From the NCBI RefSeq assembly GCF_010726955.1, contig NZ_AP022603.1:1-64000 (forward strand): a DNA stretch of 64,000 nt. The letters are read 5' to 3'. The stretch is from Mycolicibacterium fallax. GTDB taxonomy: Bacteria; Actinomycetota; Actinomycetes; Mycobacteriales; Mycobacteriaceae. Numbering within the stretch: position 1 is the stretch's first letter; every line of letters begins with the position of its first letter. Position numbers and translations under genes: made by a program. Positions 21,783 to 38,075 of this stretch are shown here, piece by piece. The notes under the pieces are model-generated. The model was not told the DNA's origin. It made no database searches and saw nothing but the letters and a program-made list of their open reading frames with translations.

Positions 21783-23120
21783 ATGTCCACATTCATTGGT
21801 CAGCTGATCGGCTTCAGCATCTTGGCCTGGCTGGCGGTCAAGTATGTATTCCCGCTGGTCGGCGGCTTGATGACCAAGCAGCAGGACGCCATCCGGGAAG
21901 CGTTGGCCGAAAGCGCGGCCGCATCGGAGAAGCTCGCCAACTCCGACGAGACGCTGGCCAAGATGCTGGTGGACGCCAAGGCCGAGGGCGCGCGGATCAC
22001 CTCCGACGCCCAGGCCGATTCGGTTCGGATCGCCGAGCAGTTGGGCGAGCAGGCCGCCACCGATGCCGACCGGATCAAGGCCCAGGGCATGGCCCAGGTC
22101 GACGCGCTGCGTCAGCAGCAGATCCGGACTCTGCGGTCGGGTCTCGGTGCCGAATCGGTGCGCCGCGCCGAGGAGATCGTCCGGGCCCACGTGGCCGATC
22201 CGGCGGCCCAGGCGGCCACGGTGGACCGCTTCCTCGACGAGCTGGACTCGATGGCCCCGGCCGATGCGGCGCTGCCCGGTGCGGTGTCGCTGAAGCTGCG
22301 GGCGGCCAGCCGGCGCGCGGTGGCCGATCTGGTCACCAAGTTCGAGGCGGTCAGCAACACCGTCGGCACCGACGAGCTGGTCGGCCTGGCCGACGAATTG
22401 GCGGCGGTCAGCAAGGTGCTGCGCGAGCAGACCGAGCTGAGCCGGGTGCTGGTCACCCCGGCCGACAAGCCGGAGGCCAAGCGCGTCCTGGTCGACCGGG
22501 TGTTCGCCGGCCAGATCGGGGCCAAGACCCTGGAGCTGGTGCAGCTGGCCGCGGCGTCGCCGTGGTCCAGCGAGCACGATGTGGCTCCGGCGTTCGGCTA
22601 CCTGGCGCAGTTGGCCCTACTGGTGCGCGCCGAGCGTCTCGACGCCGGCGAGCAGGTGGAGGACCAGCTGTTCCAGTTCGGTCGGGTGCTCGACGGTTCC
22701 CCCGAGCTCACCACGCTGCTCAGCGACTACCCCCGCCCGCTCGACGGTCGGCTGTCGCTGCTCAATGATCTGCTGGATCGCGGTGGTTCGGTGCACCCGG
22801 TTACCCGGGAACTGCTCGCGCAGGCGCTGGATCTGCTGCACGGTGGTCGCATCGACCTCGTCGTCAACGACCTCGCCGAGGTCGCGGTGACGCGGCGCGG
22901 CGAGCTGGTGGCCCAGGTGGCCGCCGCTGCTTCGCTGTCGGAGACCCAGCGCACCCGCCTCACCACGATTCTGGCCCGCATCTACGGGCATCCGATCGCG
23001 CTGAAGCTGGATGTCGACCCCGAGTTGCTCGGCGGTCTGCACATCACGATCGCCGACGAGGTCATCGACGGCGCGATCGCGTCCCGGTTGACGGCGGCCC
23101 GCGTCGGGCTGCCGGACTGA
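21783..23120 (+). CDS. atpH: ATP synthase fused b'-delta subunit
   Basis: This 445-residue protein joins a second b-type subunit to subunit delta, an arrangement characteristic of mycobacteria. Residues 1-30 form a membrane helix (LIGFSILAWLAVKYVFPLVG), followed by a long coiled coil to about residue 165. The C-terminal part is the delta (OSCP) domain with the conserved end VDPELLGGLHITIADEVIDG. It links the membrane part to the top of F1. It directly abuts atpF. Confidence 0.97.
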   Translation: MSTFIGQLIGFSILAWLAVKYVFPLVGGLMTKQQDAIREALAESAAASEKLANSDETLAKMLVDAKAEGARITSDAQADSVRIAEQLGEQAATDADRIKAQGMAQVDALRQQQIRTLRSGLGAESVRRAEEIVRAHVADPAAQAATVDRFLDELDSMAPADAALPGAVSLKLRAASRRAVADLVTKFEAVSNTVGTDELVGLADELAAVSKVLREQTELSRVLVTPADKPEAKRVLVDRVFAGQIGAKTLELVQLAAASPWSSEHDVAPAFGYLAQLALLVRAERLDAGEQVEDQLFQFGRVLDGSPELTTLLSDYPRPLDGRLSLLNDLLDRGGSVHPVTRELLAQALDLLHGGRIDLVVNDLAEVAVTRRGELVAQVAAAASLSETQRTRLTTILARIYGHPIALKLDVDPELLGGLHITIADEVIDGAIASRLTAARVGLPD

Positions 23121-23174
23121 CCGGCATCAACCAGGCACCCATCTCAAAATACAAAGGCAGGAAGACGAAAAGCC

Positions 23175-24821
23175 ATGGCAGAGTTGACTATCTCGGCTGC
23201 TGACATCGAAGGCGCGATCGGGGACTACGTAGCCTCGTTCACCCCCGCCTCCGGTCGTGAGGAGGTCGGCACCGTGGTGGATGCCGGCGACGGCATCGCC
23301 CACGTCGAGGGTCTGCCCTCGGCGATGACCCAGGAGCTGCTGGAGTTCCCCGGCGGCGTCCTCGGCGTGGCACTGAACCTCGACGAGCACGTCGTCGGCG
23401 CGGTCATCCTCGGCGACTTCGACAAGCTCGAGGAGGGCCAGGAGGTCAAGCGGACCGGAGAGGTGCTCTCGGTTCCGGTCGGCGACGCCTTCCTGGGCCG
23501 CGTGGTCAACCCCCTCGGCGAGCCGATCGACGGCAAGGGCGAGATCGTGGCGGAGACCCGTCGCGCCCTGGAGCTGCAGGCCCCCTCGGTGGTGGAGCGC
23601 CAGTCGGTGTCCGAGCCGCTGCAGACCGGCATCAAGGCCATCGACTCGCAGACCCCGATCGGCCGTGGCCAGCGTCAGCTGATCATCGGCGACCGCAAGA
23701 CCGGCAAGACCGCGGTCTGCGTGGACACCATCCTCAACCAGCGTGAGGCCTGGGAGACCGGCGACCCGAAGCAGCAGGTCCGCTGCGTCTACGTCGCGAT
23801 CGGCCAGAAGGGCACCACCATCGCCAGCGTGAAGCGATCGCTGGAAGAGGGCGGCGCGATGGATTACACCACCATCGTCGCGGCACCCGCCTCGGACTCC
23901 GCCGGCTTCAAGTGGCTCGCCCCCTACACGGGTTCGACCATCGGCCAGCACTGGATGTACAACGGCAAGCACGTCCTGATCATCTTTGACGATCTGACCA
24001 AGCAGGCCGAGGCCTACCGCGCGATCTCGCTGCTGCTGCGTCGCCCGCCGGGCCGCGAGGCCTACCCGGGTGACGTCTTCTACCTGCACTCGCGGCTGCT
24101 GGAGCGTTGCGCCAAGCTGTCCGACGAGCTCGGTGGCGGTTCGATGACCGGCTTGCCGCTGATCGAGACCAAGGCCAACGACATCTCGGCCTACATCCCG
24201 ACCAACGTCATCTCGATCACCGACGGCCAGTGCTTCCTGGAGACCGACCTGTTCAACCAGGGTGTGCGCCCGGCCATCAACGTCGGCGTCTCGGTGTCCC
24301 GCGTCGGTGGCGCCGCCCAGATCAAGGCGATGAAGGAGGTGGCCGGCTCGCTGCGTCTGGATCTGTCGCAGTACCGCGAGCTGGAGGCCTTCGCCGCGTT
24401 CGCCTCGGACCTGGATGCCGCCTCGAAGGCTCAGCTGGAGCGTGGTGCTCGGCTGGTGGAGCTGCTCAAGCAGCCGCAGCATTCGCCGATGCCGGTGCAG
24501 GACCAGGTTGTCTCGATCTTCCTCGGCACCCAGGGCCACCTGGATTCCGTGCCGGTGGAGGATGTGGCCCGCTTCGAGGCCGAGATCCTGGAGCACATCA
24601 AGACCTCGCACAGCGAGATCCTGACCGAGATCCGCGACACCAAGAAGCTCTCCGAGGAGCTGGAGGCGAAGCTGGTGTCGGTGATCAACGACTTCAAGAA
24701 GGGCTTCCGGGCGACCGACGGTACCTCCGTGGTGCCGGTCGACCCCGAGGTCGACGCCCTCGACGAGGCGGAGGTCTCCACCGAAAAGGTGCAGGTTCGC
24801 AAGTCCGCCGCGAAGAAGTAG
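23175..24821 (+). CDS. atpA: ATP synthase subunit alpha
   Basis: This non-catalytic F1 subunit has 548 residues, with an N-terminal beta-barrel, the nucleotide-binding domain with Walker A GDRKTGKT at 172-179, the Walker B region [20 protein letters not shown], and the signature [17 protein letters not shown]. The C-terminus has an extra tail of about 35 residues ([20 protein letters not shown] onward, Lys-rich at the end). Such a tail is known in mycobacterial AtpA to hold back ATP hydrolysis by binding subunit gamma. Confidence 0.98.
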   Translation: MAELTISAADIEGAIGDYVASFTPASGREEVGTVVDAGDGIAHVEGLPSAMTQELLEFPGGVLGVALNLDEHVVGAVILGDFDKLEEGQEVKRTGEVLSVPVGDAFLGRVVNPLGEPIDGKGEIVAETRRALELQAPSVVERQSVSEPLQTGIKAIDSQTPIGRGQRQLIIGDRKTGKTAVCVDTILNQREAWETGDPKQQVRCVYVAIGQKGTTIASVKRSLEEGGAMDYTTIVAAPASDSAGFKWLAPYTGSTIGQHWMYNGKHVLIIFDDLTKQAEAYRAISLLLRRPPGREAYPGDVFYLHSRLLERCAKLSDELGGGSMTGLPLIETKANDISAYIPTNVISITDGQCFLETDLFNQGVRPAINVGVSVSRVGGAAQIKAMKEVAGSLRLDLSQYRELEAFAAFASDLDAASKAQLERGARLVELLKQPQHSPMPVQDQVVSIFLGTQGHLDSVPVEDVARFEAEILEHIKTSHSEILTEIRDTKKLSEELEAKLVSVINDFKKGFRATDGTSVVPVDPEVDALDEAEVSTEKVQVRKSAAKK

Positions 24822-24842
24822 ACCGGAAGGTCTGGTAACCAC

Positions 24843-25751
24843 ATGGCAGCCACACTGCGCGAATTGCGTGGACGTATCCGCTCGGCCGGGGCGATCAAGA
24901 AGATCACCAAGGCTCAGGAGCTGATCGCCACCTCGCGAATCGTCAAGGCGCAGGCCCGGGTCGAGCAGGCCCGGCCGTACTCGTCCGAGATCACGCACAT
25001 GCTGACCCTGCTGGCCGGCCACAGTGCGCTCGATCATCCGCTGCTGGTCGAGCGGCCCGAGGCAACCCGGGCCGCCGTCCTGGTGGTGTCCTCCGACCGC
25101 GGCCTGTGCGGTGGCTACAACGCCAACGTGCTGCGCCACGCCGAGGAACTGCTGACGCTGCTGCGCGAGCAGGGCAAGGAAGCGGATCTGTATGTCGTCG
25201 GGCGCAAGGCGCTGGGCTTCTACAGCTTCCGCAACCGGGCGGTGATCCAGTCCTGGATCGGGTTCTCCGAACGGCCGACGTTCGCGCACGCCCAGGAGAT
25301 CGCCGAGACCCTGGTCGGCGCGTTCCTGGCCGGCGAAGAGGGCGAACACAGCGTCGACGAACTGCACATCGTCTTCACCGAGTTCAAGACGATGCTGACC
25401 CAGTCGGCCGAGGCCCGCCGGATTGCTCCGCTGGTCGTCGAGTACGTCGAGGATCAGACGCCGGTGGCCGAGGGGCCGACGACGCTGTTCACCTTCGAGC
25501 CCGACGCCACCACGCTGTTCGAGGAACTGCTGCCGCGTTACGTCGCCACCCGGGTGTACGCCGCGCTGCTGGAGGCGGCGGCATCGGAGTCGGCTTCACG
25601 CCGGCGGGCGATGAAGTCGGCCACCGACAACGCCGACGATCTGATCAAGCTGTTGACGCTGGAAGCCAACCGCGAGCGTCAGGCACAGATCACCCAGGAA
25701 ATCAGCGAGATCGTCGGCGGCGCGAACGCCCTGGCCGACGCAAAAGATTAG
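24843..25751 (+). CDS. atpG: ATP synthase subunit gamma
   Basis: Gamma is the central rotating shaft of F1. The 302-residue protein begins with the conserved coiled-coil helix [20 protein letters not shown] and ends with [19 protein letters not shown]. The Rossmann-like middle domain holds [21 protein letters not shown] short insert near EEGEHSVDE fits the mycobacterial gamma loop that limits ATP hydrolysis, though I judge this by position only. Confidence 0.97.
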   Translation: MAATLRELRGRIRSAGAIKKITKAQELIATSRIVKAQARVEQARPYSSEITHMLTLLAGHSALDHPLLVERPEATRAAVLVVSSDRGLCGGYNANVLRHAEELLTLLREQGKEADLYVVGRKALGFYSFRNRAVIQSWIGFSERPTFAHAQEIAETLVGAFLAGEEGEHSVDELHIVFTEFKTMLTQSAEARRIAPLVVEYVEDQTPVAEGPTTLFTFEPDATTLFEELLPRYVATRVYAALLEAAASESASRRRAMKSATDNADDLIKLLTLEANRERQAQITQEISEIVGGANALADAKD

Positions 25752-25774
25752 TCCCCCGAGAAGCGACCACTTAA

Positions 25775-27232
<1,458 letters not shown>

Positions 27233-27266
27233 TCGTGGCCGACCGGACTGAGGGAGGTGGTGGCTG

Positions 27267-27635
27267 ATGGCGGCTGAAATGAACGTCGACATCGTCGCCG
27301 TGGAGCGCAAACTGTGGTCGGGTAAGGCGACGTTCGTCTTCACCCGGACCACCGCCGGTGACATCGGCATCATGCCCAGGCACATTCCGCTGGTGGGCCA
27401 GCTGGTCGAGGACGCCGTGGTGCGGGTCGAGCGTGAGGGCGAGGCCGACCTGCGGATCGCCGTCGACGGCGGCTTCCTGTCCGTCACCGAGGAGGGTGTC
27501 ATCATCCTGGTGGAGTGGGCGGCGTTCGAGTCCGAGGTTGACGTGGACGTCGCCAAGGTCGACGCTGAGTCCGAAGATCCACGGGTGGCCGCCCGCGGGC
27601 GGGCGCAACTGCGTGCCGTGGGGCAACTCGGCTGA
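27267..27635 (+). CDS. atpC: ATP synthase subunit epsilon
   Basis: This 122-residue subunit has the N-terminal beta-sandwich ([20 protein letters not shown], then [16 protein letters not shown]) and a short helical C-terminus ([20 protein letters not shown]). It binds gamma near the c-ring and couples proton flow to catalysis; the mycobacterial form has a short C-terminal part. A GGGAGGTGG site precedes the ATG. Confidence 0.96.
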   Translation: MAAEMNVDIVAVERKLWSGKATFVFTRTTAGDIGIMPRHIPLVGQLVEDAVVRVEREGEADLRIAVDGGFLSVTEEGVIILVEWAAFESEVDVDVAKVDAESEDPRVAARGRAQLRAVGQLG

Positions 27636-27669
27636 TTGTTTGCCCCGACCGGGGCGAAGGGGGTTCGCG

Positions 27670-28113
27670 ATGAGCACGACCATGATCGTCATGGTCGTGC
27701 TCATCTGCGTCTTGGCACTGACCGCACTGGCGCAGAGCTACAAACTGTGGAGTCTGCGCCAGGGCGGCACCGCCGCCATCCTGCGCGACGTGCCCGCGGC
27801 CGGCGGGGCCGGCTGGCGGCACGGGGTGATTCGCTACCGCGGCGGGGAGGCGGTGTTCTACCGGCTGTCCAGCATTCGCTGGTGGCCCGACCGCCGGCTG
27901 AGCCGGCGCGGTCTGGACCTGCTCGATCGGCGTGGACCCCGCGGTGACGAGTACGACATCATGACCGACGAGATCGTCATCCTGGAGCTGCGCGACAACG
28001 GCGACGACCGGGGTCGCGGCTATGAGCTGGCCCTGGACCGCGGTGCACTGACCGCGTTTTTGTCCTGGCTGGAGTCTCGGCCGTCGCCGCGGGCCCGCCG
28101 GCGCAGCGCCTGA
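27670..28113 (+). CDS. DUF2550 membrane-anchored protein
   Basis: This 147-residue protein matches the DUF2550 family (Rv1312), always found just after atpC in mycobacteria. One N-terminal membrane helix (TTMIVMVVLICVLALTALAQ) is followed by a cytoplasmic beta-rich domain (GWRHGVIRYRGGEAVFYRLS, RWWPDRRLSRRGLDLLDRRG). The function is unknown; the fixed place in the operon suggests a link to ATP synthase or membrane energetics, which is only inference. Confidence 0.9.
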   Translation: MSTTMIVMVVLICVLALTALAQSYKLWSLRQGGTAAILRDVPAAGGAGWRHGVIRYRGGEAVFYRLSSIRWWPDRRLSRRGLDLLDRRGPRGDEYDIMTDEIVILELRDNGDDRGRGYELALDRGALTAFLSWLESRPSPRARRRSA

Positions 28114-28120
28114 GCGCTAG

Positions 28121-28277
28121 GCCTGCGCTACTCCTTCGTCGCAGCTTGGCCTTCTCCTCGGTGTTGATGGTCGGATTCGGCCTGCGCTACTCCTTCGTCG
28201 CAGCTTGGCCTTCTCCTCGGTGTTGATGGTCGGATTCGGCCTGCGCTACTCCTTCGTCGCAGCTTGGCCTTCTCCTC
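28121..28277 (+). repeat. 59-bp tandem repeat, 2.66 copies, at the adenosyltransferase 3' end
   Basis: Three successive copies begin with GCCTGCGCTACTCCTTCGTC at 28121, 28180 and 28239, so the period is 59 bp. Copies 1 and 2 appear identical over the full unit, and copy 3 breaks off at about 28277 where the coding sequence of the upstream gene takes over. Each copy holds, on the minus strand, the codons for the protein end GQAATKE and its TAG stop, so the gene end has been repeated into the downstream spacer. This is a typical variable-number locus in form. Confidence 0.95.
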
Positions 28278-28839
28278 CGCCGGGCCGCCAGAGGACGTCG
28301 CCGTCCGGGTTGGCGACCCGCGACAGGATGAACAGCAGATCCGAGAGTCGGTTGAGGTACTTCGCCGGCAGCACACTGACCGATTCGCCGTGCGCGGCGA
28401 TGGCCGCCCAGGCGGCGCGCTCGGCGCGGCGGGCCACCGTCCGCGCGGTGTGCAGCAGCGCCGAGAGTGCGGTGCCGCCGGGCAGGATGAACGAATCCAG
28501 CGTGGGCAGCGATTCGTTGAACTCGTCGCACCAGCCCTCCAGCCGGTCGATGTAGTCCTGAGTGATCCGCAGCGGTGGGTACTTCGGGTCGGCGACCACC
28601 GGAGTCGACAGATCCGCGCCCGCATCGAACAGGTCGTTCTGCAGCCAGCGGAGCACCTCGCTCATCGGCGGCGGGGGATTCCCGAGCGCGATCGCCGTCC
28701 CGATCGCCGCGTTCGTCTCGTCGCAGTCGGCGTAGGCGACCAGTCGCGGGTCGTTCTTGGCGACCCGGGAGAAATCGCTGAGTCCGGTGTTGCCGTCGTC
28801 GCCGGTCCGGGTGTAGATGCGGGTCAGGTGCACAGCCAT
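28246..28839 (-). CDS. PduO-type ATP:cob(I)alamin adenosyltransferase
   Basis: This 197-residue enzyme moves the adenosyl group of ATP to cob(I)alamin to make coenzyme B12. The PduO signature is clear: [19 protein letters not shown] at the N-terminus binding [23 protein letters not shown], and the active-site arginine-rich helix followed by [16 protein letters not shown]. It would serve adenosylcobalamin enzymes such as methylmalonyl-CoA mutase, fitting the epimerase gene at 40.7 kb. The last eight residues, EGQAATKE and stop, come from the 59-bp repeat and replace the usual end after WRPGG. It is divergent from murA. Confidence 0.93.
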   Translation of the reverse strand: MAVHLTRIYTRTGDDGNTGLSDFSRVAKNDPRLVAYADCDETNAAIGTAIALGNPPPPMSEVLRWLQNDLFDAGADLSTPVVADPKYPPLRITQDYIDRLEGWCDEFNESLPTLDSFILPGGTALSALLHTARTVARRAERAAWAAIAAHGESVSVLPAKYLNRLSDLLFILSRVANPDGDVLWRPGGGEGQAATKE

Positions 28840-28883
28840 GGTCCAACCGTACCGGCGGCAACGGTGCGATTTCGCCCCCTCAC

Positions 28884-28889
28884 TACACT
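28884..28889 (+). promoter_or_regulatory. -10 box of murA, leaderless start
   Basis: TACACT lies seven bases upstream of the GTG of murA at 28897. With this spacing transcription would begin at or next to the start codon, giving a leaderless mRNA, which is common in mycobacteria. No ribosome-binding site is visible between them. Confidence 0.5.
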
Positions 28890-28896
28890 TACCGGG

Positions 28897-30150
28897 GTGA
28901 GCGAGGTGTTCGTGGTGACGGGCGGCAGCAGGCTGTCGGGTGAGGTCGCCGTCGGGGGAGCCAAGAACAGCGTGTTGAAGCTGATGGCCGCGAGTCTGCT
29001 GGCCGAGGGCACCACGACGATCTCCAACTGCCCCGACATCCTCGACGTGCCGCTGATGGCCGAGGTGCTGCGCGGACTCGGCGCAACCGTCGAGCTCGAC
29101 GGCGACGTGGCGCGGATCACCTCCCCGGATGAGCCCAAGTACGAGGCCGACTTCGCCGCGGTGCGACAGTTCCGGGCGTCGGTCTGTGTGCTCGGGCCGC
29201 TGGTCGGCCGATGCAAGCGGGCCCGGGTGGCGTTGCCCGGCGGCGACGCCATCGGTTCCCGGCCGCTGGACATGCACCAGTCGGGGCTGCGGCAGCTCGG
29301 CGCCCGCTGCTGGATCGAACATGGCTGCGTGGTCGCCGAGGCCGACGCGCTGCACGGCGCCGAGATCCAACTGGAGTTCCCGTCGGTGGGAGCGACGGAG
29401 AACATCCTGATGGCCGCGGTGCTGGCCGAGGGGATCACCGTCATCCACAACGTGGCGCGCGAACCGGACGTCGTCGACCTGTGCGACATGTTGATCTCGA
29501 TGGGCGCGCACATCGAGGGTGCCGGCACCTCGACGTTGACGATCGAGGGCGTGCCGAAACTGCACCCGACCACGCACCGCTGTATCGGCGACCGGATCGT
29601 CGCGGCCACCTGGGGGATCGCCGCGGCGATGACCCTCGGCGATGTCACGATCACCGGAGTCGACCCATCGCACCTGCAACTGGTCCTGCACAAGCTGCAC
29701 GACGCCGGCGCCACCGTCACCCAGACCGAGGACTCCTTCCGGGTGGTGCAGTACGACCGGCCCAAAGCGGTCAACGTCGCGACCCTGCCGTTCCCGGGTT
29801 TCCCGACCGATCTGCAACCGATGGCCATCGCACTCGCGTCCATCGCCGACGGGACCTCGATGATCACCGAGAACGTCTTCGAGGCTCGGTTCCGCTTCGT
29901 CGAGGAGATGATCCGGCTGGGCGCCGACGCCCGCACCGATGGGCACCACGCGGTGGTGCGGGGTATCCGGCAACTGTCCAGCGCGCCGGTGTGGAGCTCG
30001 GACATCCGGGCCGGTGCCGGCCTGGTGCTGGCCGGCCTGGTGGCCGACGGTCAGACCGAGGTGCACGACGTCTACCACATCGATCGGGGCTACCCGTTGT
30101 TCGTGGAGAACCTGCGGAGTTTGGGTGCGGACATCGAGCGGGTAGTATAG
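28897..30150 (+). CDS. murA: UDP-N-acetylglucosamine 1-carboxyvinyltransferase
   Basis: MurA moves enolpyruvate from PEP to UDP-GlcNAc, the first committed step of peptidoglycan synthesis. The 417-residue protein starts [20 protein letters not shown] with the catalytic Lys-Asn pair. The active-site loop reads [13 protein letters not shown], so position 117 is Asp instead of the usual Cys; in M. tuberculosis this change is known to make the enzyme resistant to fosfomycin. Other conserved parts are [13 protein letters not shown] and [20 protein letters not shown]. It lies directly upstream of the rRNA operon, the usual rrnA location in mycobacteria. Confidence 0.98.
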   Translation: MSEVFVVTGGSRLSGEVAVGGAKNSVLKLMAASLLAEGTTTISNCPDILDVPLMAEVLRGLGATVELDGDVARITSPDEPKYEADFAAVRQFRASVCVLGPLVGRCKRARVALPGGDAIGSRPLDMHQSGLRQLGARCWIEHGCVVAEADALHGAEIQLEFPSVGATENILMAAVLAEGITVIHNVAREPDVVDLCDMLISMGAHIEGAGTSTLTIEGVPKLHPTTHRCIGDRIVAATWGIAAAMTLGDVTITGVDPSHLQLVLHKLHDAGATVTQTEDSFRVVQYDRPKAVNVATLPFPGFPTDLQPMAIALASIADGTSMITENVFEARFRFVEEMIRLGADARTDGHHAVVRGIRQLSSAPVWSSDIRAGAGLVLAGLVADGQTEVHDVYHIDRGYPLFVENLRSLGADIERVV

Positions 30151-30204
30151 AACGAGTCATCGATCGGTGTGGGCGCGATCACAAAAGATCCCCCAAATCC
30201 GAGC

Positions 30205-30234
30205 TTGACTTCCCGGACCGGATCGGCTTAAGCT
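30205..30234 (+). promoter_or_regulatory. Main visible promoter of the rRNA operon (PCL1-like)
   Basis: TTGACT at 30205-30210 and TAAGCT at 30229-30234 are 18 bases apart. The downstream GGGTTGCCCC is the same context as the mycobacterial rrnA PCL1 promoter, as I recall it. The start should be near 30241. Rapid growers often have further promoters upstream; I cannot point to another with confidence, though one could lie inside the murA end. Confidence 0.75.
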
Positions 30235-30240
30235 AGTCGG

Positions 30241-30484
30241 GTTGCCCCGGAGAGGGGGAACAAGACAAGAAAGTCTAGGTCCCGCAGAGTCGCAAGACTT
30301 TGAAACGGATCGACAGCCTGTTGTTTGAGAACTCAATAGTGTGTTTGGTGGTTTTTGTTTGTTGTTTTTTGCCACGTTTTGATACCCCCGTGTTGGGGCG
30401 TGGCTTTTTTTGATGCCAGTTTTTGGTGTCTTGCTTTGGTCAAATGTTTTTCTGATTGAAGATTGCCGGCTGTTTTGTCGGGGT
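30241..30484 (+). promoter_or_regulatory. rRNA leader with antitermination box and processing stem
   Basis: The leader contains the conserved actinobacterial antitermination block at about 30321-30349 (TTGTTTGAGAACTCAATAGT and following bases, box A type). A hairpin at 30371-30404 has outer arms GCCACG/CGTGGC and an inner CCCC/GGGG stem, with a T run at 30405-30411. It looks like an intrinsic terminator but occupies the place of the pre-16S structure known in other mycobacteria, so readthrough by an antitermination complex is expected. Confidence 0.65.
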
Positions 30485-35616
<5,132 letters not shown>

Positions 35617-35825
35617 CACCCCCACCCCAAAAAAGGGTGGCGGGAACAAAATGTAAGAGACCAAAAATTGCAAGACACACTCTTGCCTCGCAACCACACC
35701 ACAAACCACAACACCACACCCCCCACCAAAAACACCCCACACCCGGGACACCTAGGGGGCCGGCAGCAACCCACCAGGGTTCGCGCCACCCCCACCACGC
35801 GGGGTCACCGGAAAAGTGAATAGAG
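35617..35825 (+). other. 23S-5S spacer
   Basis: This 209-nt spacer is strikingly C/A-rich (runs such as CACACCACAAACCACAACAC near 35691-35720). It supplies the 3' strand of the pre-23S processing stem, including CTCGCAACCAC at 35687-35697, the exact complement of a segment in the 16S-23S spacer. There is no tRNA or gene. Confidence 0.85.
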
Positions 35826-35940
35826 TTACGGCGGCCACAGCGGCAGGGAAACGCCCGGTCCCATCCCGAACCCGGAAGCTAAGCCTGCCAGCGCCGATGA
35901 TACTGCCCAACAGGGTGGAAAAGTAGGACACCGCCGAACA
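35826..35940 (+). rRNA. rrf: 5S ribosomal RNA
   Basis: This 115-nt RNA begins TTACGGCGGCCACAGCGGCA and ends GACACCGCCGAACA; the two ends pair. The conserved CCCATCCCGAACCCGGAAG segment is present. It is the last gene of the operon. Confidence 0.97.
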
Positions 35941-35941
35941 C

Positions 35942-35973
35942 ACAAAACCCCCCGAGCAATCGGGGGGTTTTGT
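35942..35973 (+). terminator. Intrinsic terminator of the rRNA operon
   Basis: A perfect 14-bp inverted repeat, ACAAAACCCCCCGA and TCGGGGGGTTTTGT, flanks a GCAA tetraloop, two bases after the 5S rRNA. The A/T ends on both strands allow it to stop transcription from both sides, so it may also serve the convergent ogt transcript. Confidence 0.93.
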
Positions 35974-36024
35974 AATTCCCGGCCTGTTTCGCAATTGCCG
36001 ACGCCGGGCGGGTCTGTCGGTAAT

Positions 36025-36516
36025 TCAGTCGAACAGCGCCGGCTCGCGGGTTTCGCGTTCTAGGGCCAGCAGCGTCTTCTTGCGGTCCAGCCCGCCGCCG
36101 TAGCCGGTGAGGCTGCCGTTGGCCCCGATCACCCGATGGCAGGGCACGATGATGGAGATCGGATTGTGGCCATTGGCCAGCCCGACGGCCCGGGAGGCCT
36201 GCGGCGAGCCGATCTGCTCGGCGATCTGGCCGTAGGACCGGGTCTGGCCGTACGGGATCGTCGTCAGCGCGGCCCACACCCGGCGTTGGAAGTCGGTGCC
36301 GGCCAATTCCATCGGCAGGTCGAACTCCTGCAGCTCGCCGGCGAAATACGCCGCCAGCTGGGCGACGGCATCGGGGAAGGCGTCGTCGGCACGCACCCAC
36401 CCGGCCCGGTCGGGCTCGTAGGTCTGATCGTCCATCCGCAGATGGGTCAGGACCCCGTCGTCACCGGCCAGGGTGAGCGGCCCGATGGGGCTGTCGATGA
36501 TGCGGTAGACGGTCAT
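36025..36516 (-). CDS. ogt: Methylated-DNA-protein cysteine methyltransferase
   Basis: Ogt removes O6-alkyl groups from guanine by transfer to its own cysteine and is used once. The 163-residue protein has the active site [20 protein letters not shown] and the helix-turn-helix DNA-binding part [14 protein letters not shown] with the arginine finger region [12 protein letters not shown]. The ATG at 36516 overlaps the alkA stop, so the two repair genes are coupled. It corresponds to Rv1316c. Confidence 0.96.
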   Translation of the reverse strand: MTVYRIIDSPIGPLTLAGDDGVLTHLRMDDQTYEPDRAGWVRADDAFPDAVAQLAAYFAGELQEFDLPMELAGTDFQRRVWAALTTIPYGQTRSYGQIAEQIGSPQASRAVGLANGHNPISIIVPCHRVIGANGSLTGYGGGLDRKKTLLALERETREPALFD

Positions 36517-37997
36517 GGTGCCTCCTTTGGTGGCGGCCAGGTGTTCATCGGATGGTCCGCCCCGAGGGCGGCCCACAGGTATTGGGTGGCATAGGAGCGC
36601 CAGGGCCGCCAACGCTCGGCCCGCGCGGTGAGCCCAGCGGAGTCGTCGGGCAGACCGAGGCGGCCGGCGCCCCGGCGAACTCCGAGGTCCCCGCCGGGAA
36701 ACGCGTCCGGGTCCCCGAGTCCACGCATGGCGATCAGCTCGGTACTCCACGGCCCGATTCCCGGCAGTCGGCTCAGCTGCGCGCGGGCGGCGGCGCGATC
36801 GCAGCCCGGATCGAGCACGACGCTGCCGTCGACCAGCGCCCCGATCAGTCCGATCAGGTAACTGCGCCGGGCCGTGGGGAGTGCCAGTCGCTGCGGGTCC
36901 AGGCCGAGGAGATCACCGGCGGACGGAAACGTGTGCGTCAGCCCGCCGTCGGGATCGATGATCGGGCGGCCGTGGTCGCGGACCAGCCGGGCGGCGTGCG
37001 TGCCGGCTGCCCGGGTGGAGACCTGCTGGGCCAGCACCACGCGAATGGCCAGCTCGTGCTCGTCGACGGTGCGGGGGATCCGTCGTCCCGGCACCGCGCG
37101 CACCAGCGCATCGAGCGCGGGGTCGGCGGCCAGCGCGTCGTGCACGGGCAGTGGGTCGGCGTCGAGGTCCAGCAGCCGGCGGCACCGTGCGGTCGCGACG
37201 GTCACGTCGCGGAAGTCGTCCAGCCGCAGGGTGCAGCGCACCTGGTCGGGGAACGGGGTCAGGGTGACCACGCCGTTGCCGTGCGGCAGCCGCAGGGTGC
37301 GGCGGAACGAGCCGTCGCGGACCTCCTCGCAGCCCGGCGCCGATGTGGCGGCCAGGTGCGCGAACAGGCTGTGGTGGTCGAAGGGTTGCCGGACCGGCAG
37401 TCGCAGCGTCAGCGCACCGGGGACCGCGGCCGGGGTGCGGGTCAGCCGGCGCAGCCCGGAGGGCGGGCAGCCGAACACCGAGCGCACCGTGTCGTTGAAC
37501 TGGCGGACGCTGGAAAACCCGGCCGCAAAGGCGATGTCGCCGAGCGGCAGCGCACTGCTCTCGATCAACAGCCGGGCGGTCTGGGCGCGTTGGGCCCGGG
37601 CCAGCGCCAGCGGGCCGGCGCCGAGTTCGCTCTGCAGCACCCGCTCGATCTGGCGGGTGGTGTACCCGAGCCGGGCGGCCAGTCCGGGCACCCCGTCGCG
37701 GTCGACGGTGCCGTCGTCGATCAGCCGCATCGCCCGGGCGACGAGGTCGCCGCGGACGTTCCACTCCGGCGATCCCGGGGAGGCGTCGGGTCGGCAGCGT
37801 TTGCAGGCCCGGAAGCCGGCGCGCTGCGCGGCGGCCGCGCTCGGGTGGAACGCCACGTTGCCGGGCAGCGGGGTGCGGGCCGGGCAGCTCGGTCGGCAGT
37901 AGATTCCGGTGGTGTGCACGGCGACGACGAACCAGCCGTCGAACCGCGAATCCCGGGCGCCGATGGCCCGGTAGCAGCGGTCGAAGTCCTGGTACAC
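36513..37997 (-). CDS. alkA: Ada-AlkA fusion: methyl-sensing regulator and 3-methyladenine glycosylase
   Basis: This 494-residue protein joins three parts. Residues 1-75 form the Ada zinc domain with C34, C38, C65 and C68 ([19 protein letters not shown], then CKRC); C34 should accept methyl groups from DNA phosphotriesters. Residues 80-190 form an AraC-type DNA-binding domain ([31 protein letters not shown]). The rest is the AlkA glycosylase with its N-terminal fold and HhH-GPD core ([20 protein letters not shown], then the catalytic Asp in FPGGDLG). It both repairs alkylated bases and probably activates its own operon with ogt when methylated. Confidence 0.95.
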   Translation of the reverse strand: MYQDFDRCYRAIGARDSRFDGWFVVAVHTTGIYCRPSCPARTPLPGNVAFHPSAAAAQRAGFRACKRCRPDASPGSPEWNVRGDLVARAMRLIDDGTVDRDGVPGLAARLGYTTRQIERVLQSELGAGPLALARAQRAQTARLLIESSALPLGDIAFAAGFSSVRQFNDTVRSVFGCPPSGLRRLTRTPAAVPGALTLRLPVRQPFDHHSLFAHLAATSAPGCEEVRDGSFRRTLRLPHGNGVVTLTPFPDQVRCTLRLDDFRDVTVATARCRRLLDLDADPLPVHDALAADPALDALVRAVPGRRIPRTVDEHELAIRVVLAQQVSTRAAGTHAARLVRDHGRPIIDPDGGLTHTFPSAGDLLGLDPQRLALPTARRSYLIGLIGALVDGSVVLDPGCDRAAARAQLSRLPGIGPWSTELIAMRGLGDPDAFPGGDLGVRRGAGRLGLPDDSAGLTARAERWRPWRSYATQYLWAALGADHPMNTWPPPKEAP

Positions 37998-38075
37998 ACC
38001 TCCACACTGGCACGCCGACGGGGCGATGACTAGCGGAAAACCGACATTGCGGCGGGGGATTCAGCGCGGCGGGGA

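Noticed and set aside
23127..25367. A 746-codon minus-strand frame opposite atpA and atpG
   Set aside because: It mirrors the codon structure of atpA and atpG, has no recognisable domain and would cross the operon.
28121..28277. A CRISPR array at the 59-bp repeats
   Set aside because: The units are directly adjacent with no unique spacers, there are no cas genes, and the repeat contains the end of a coding sequence.
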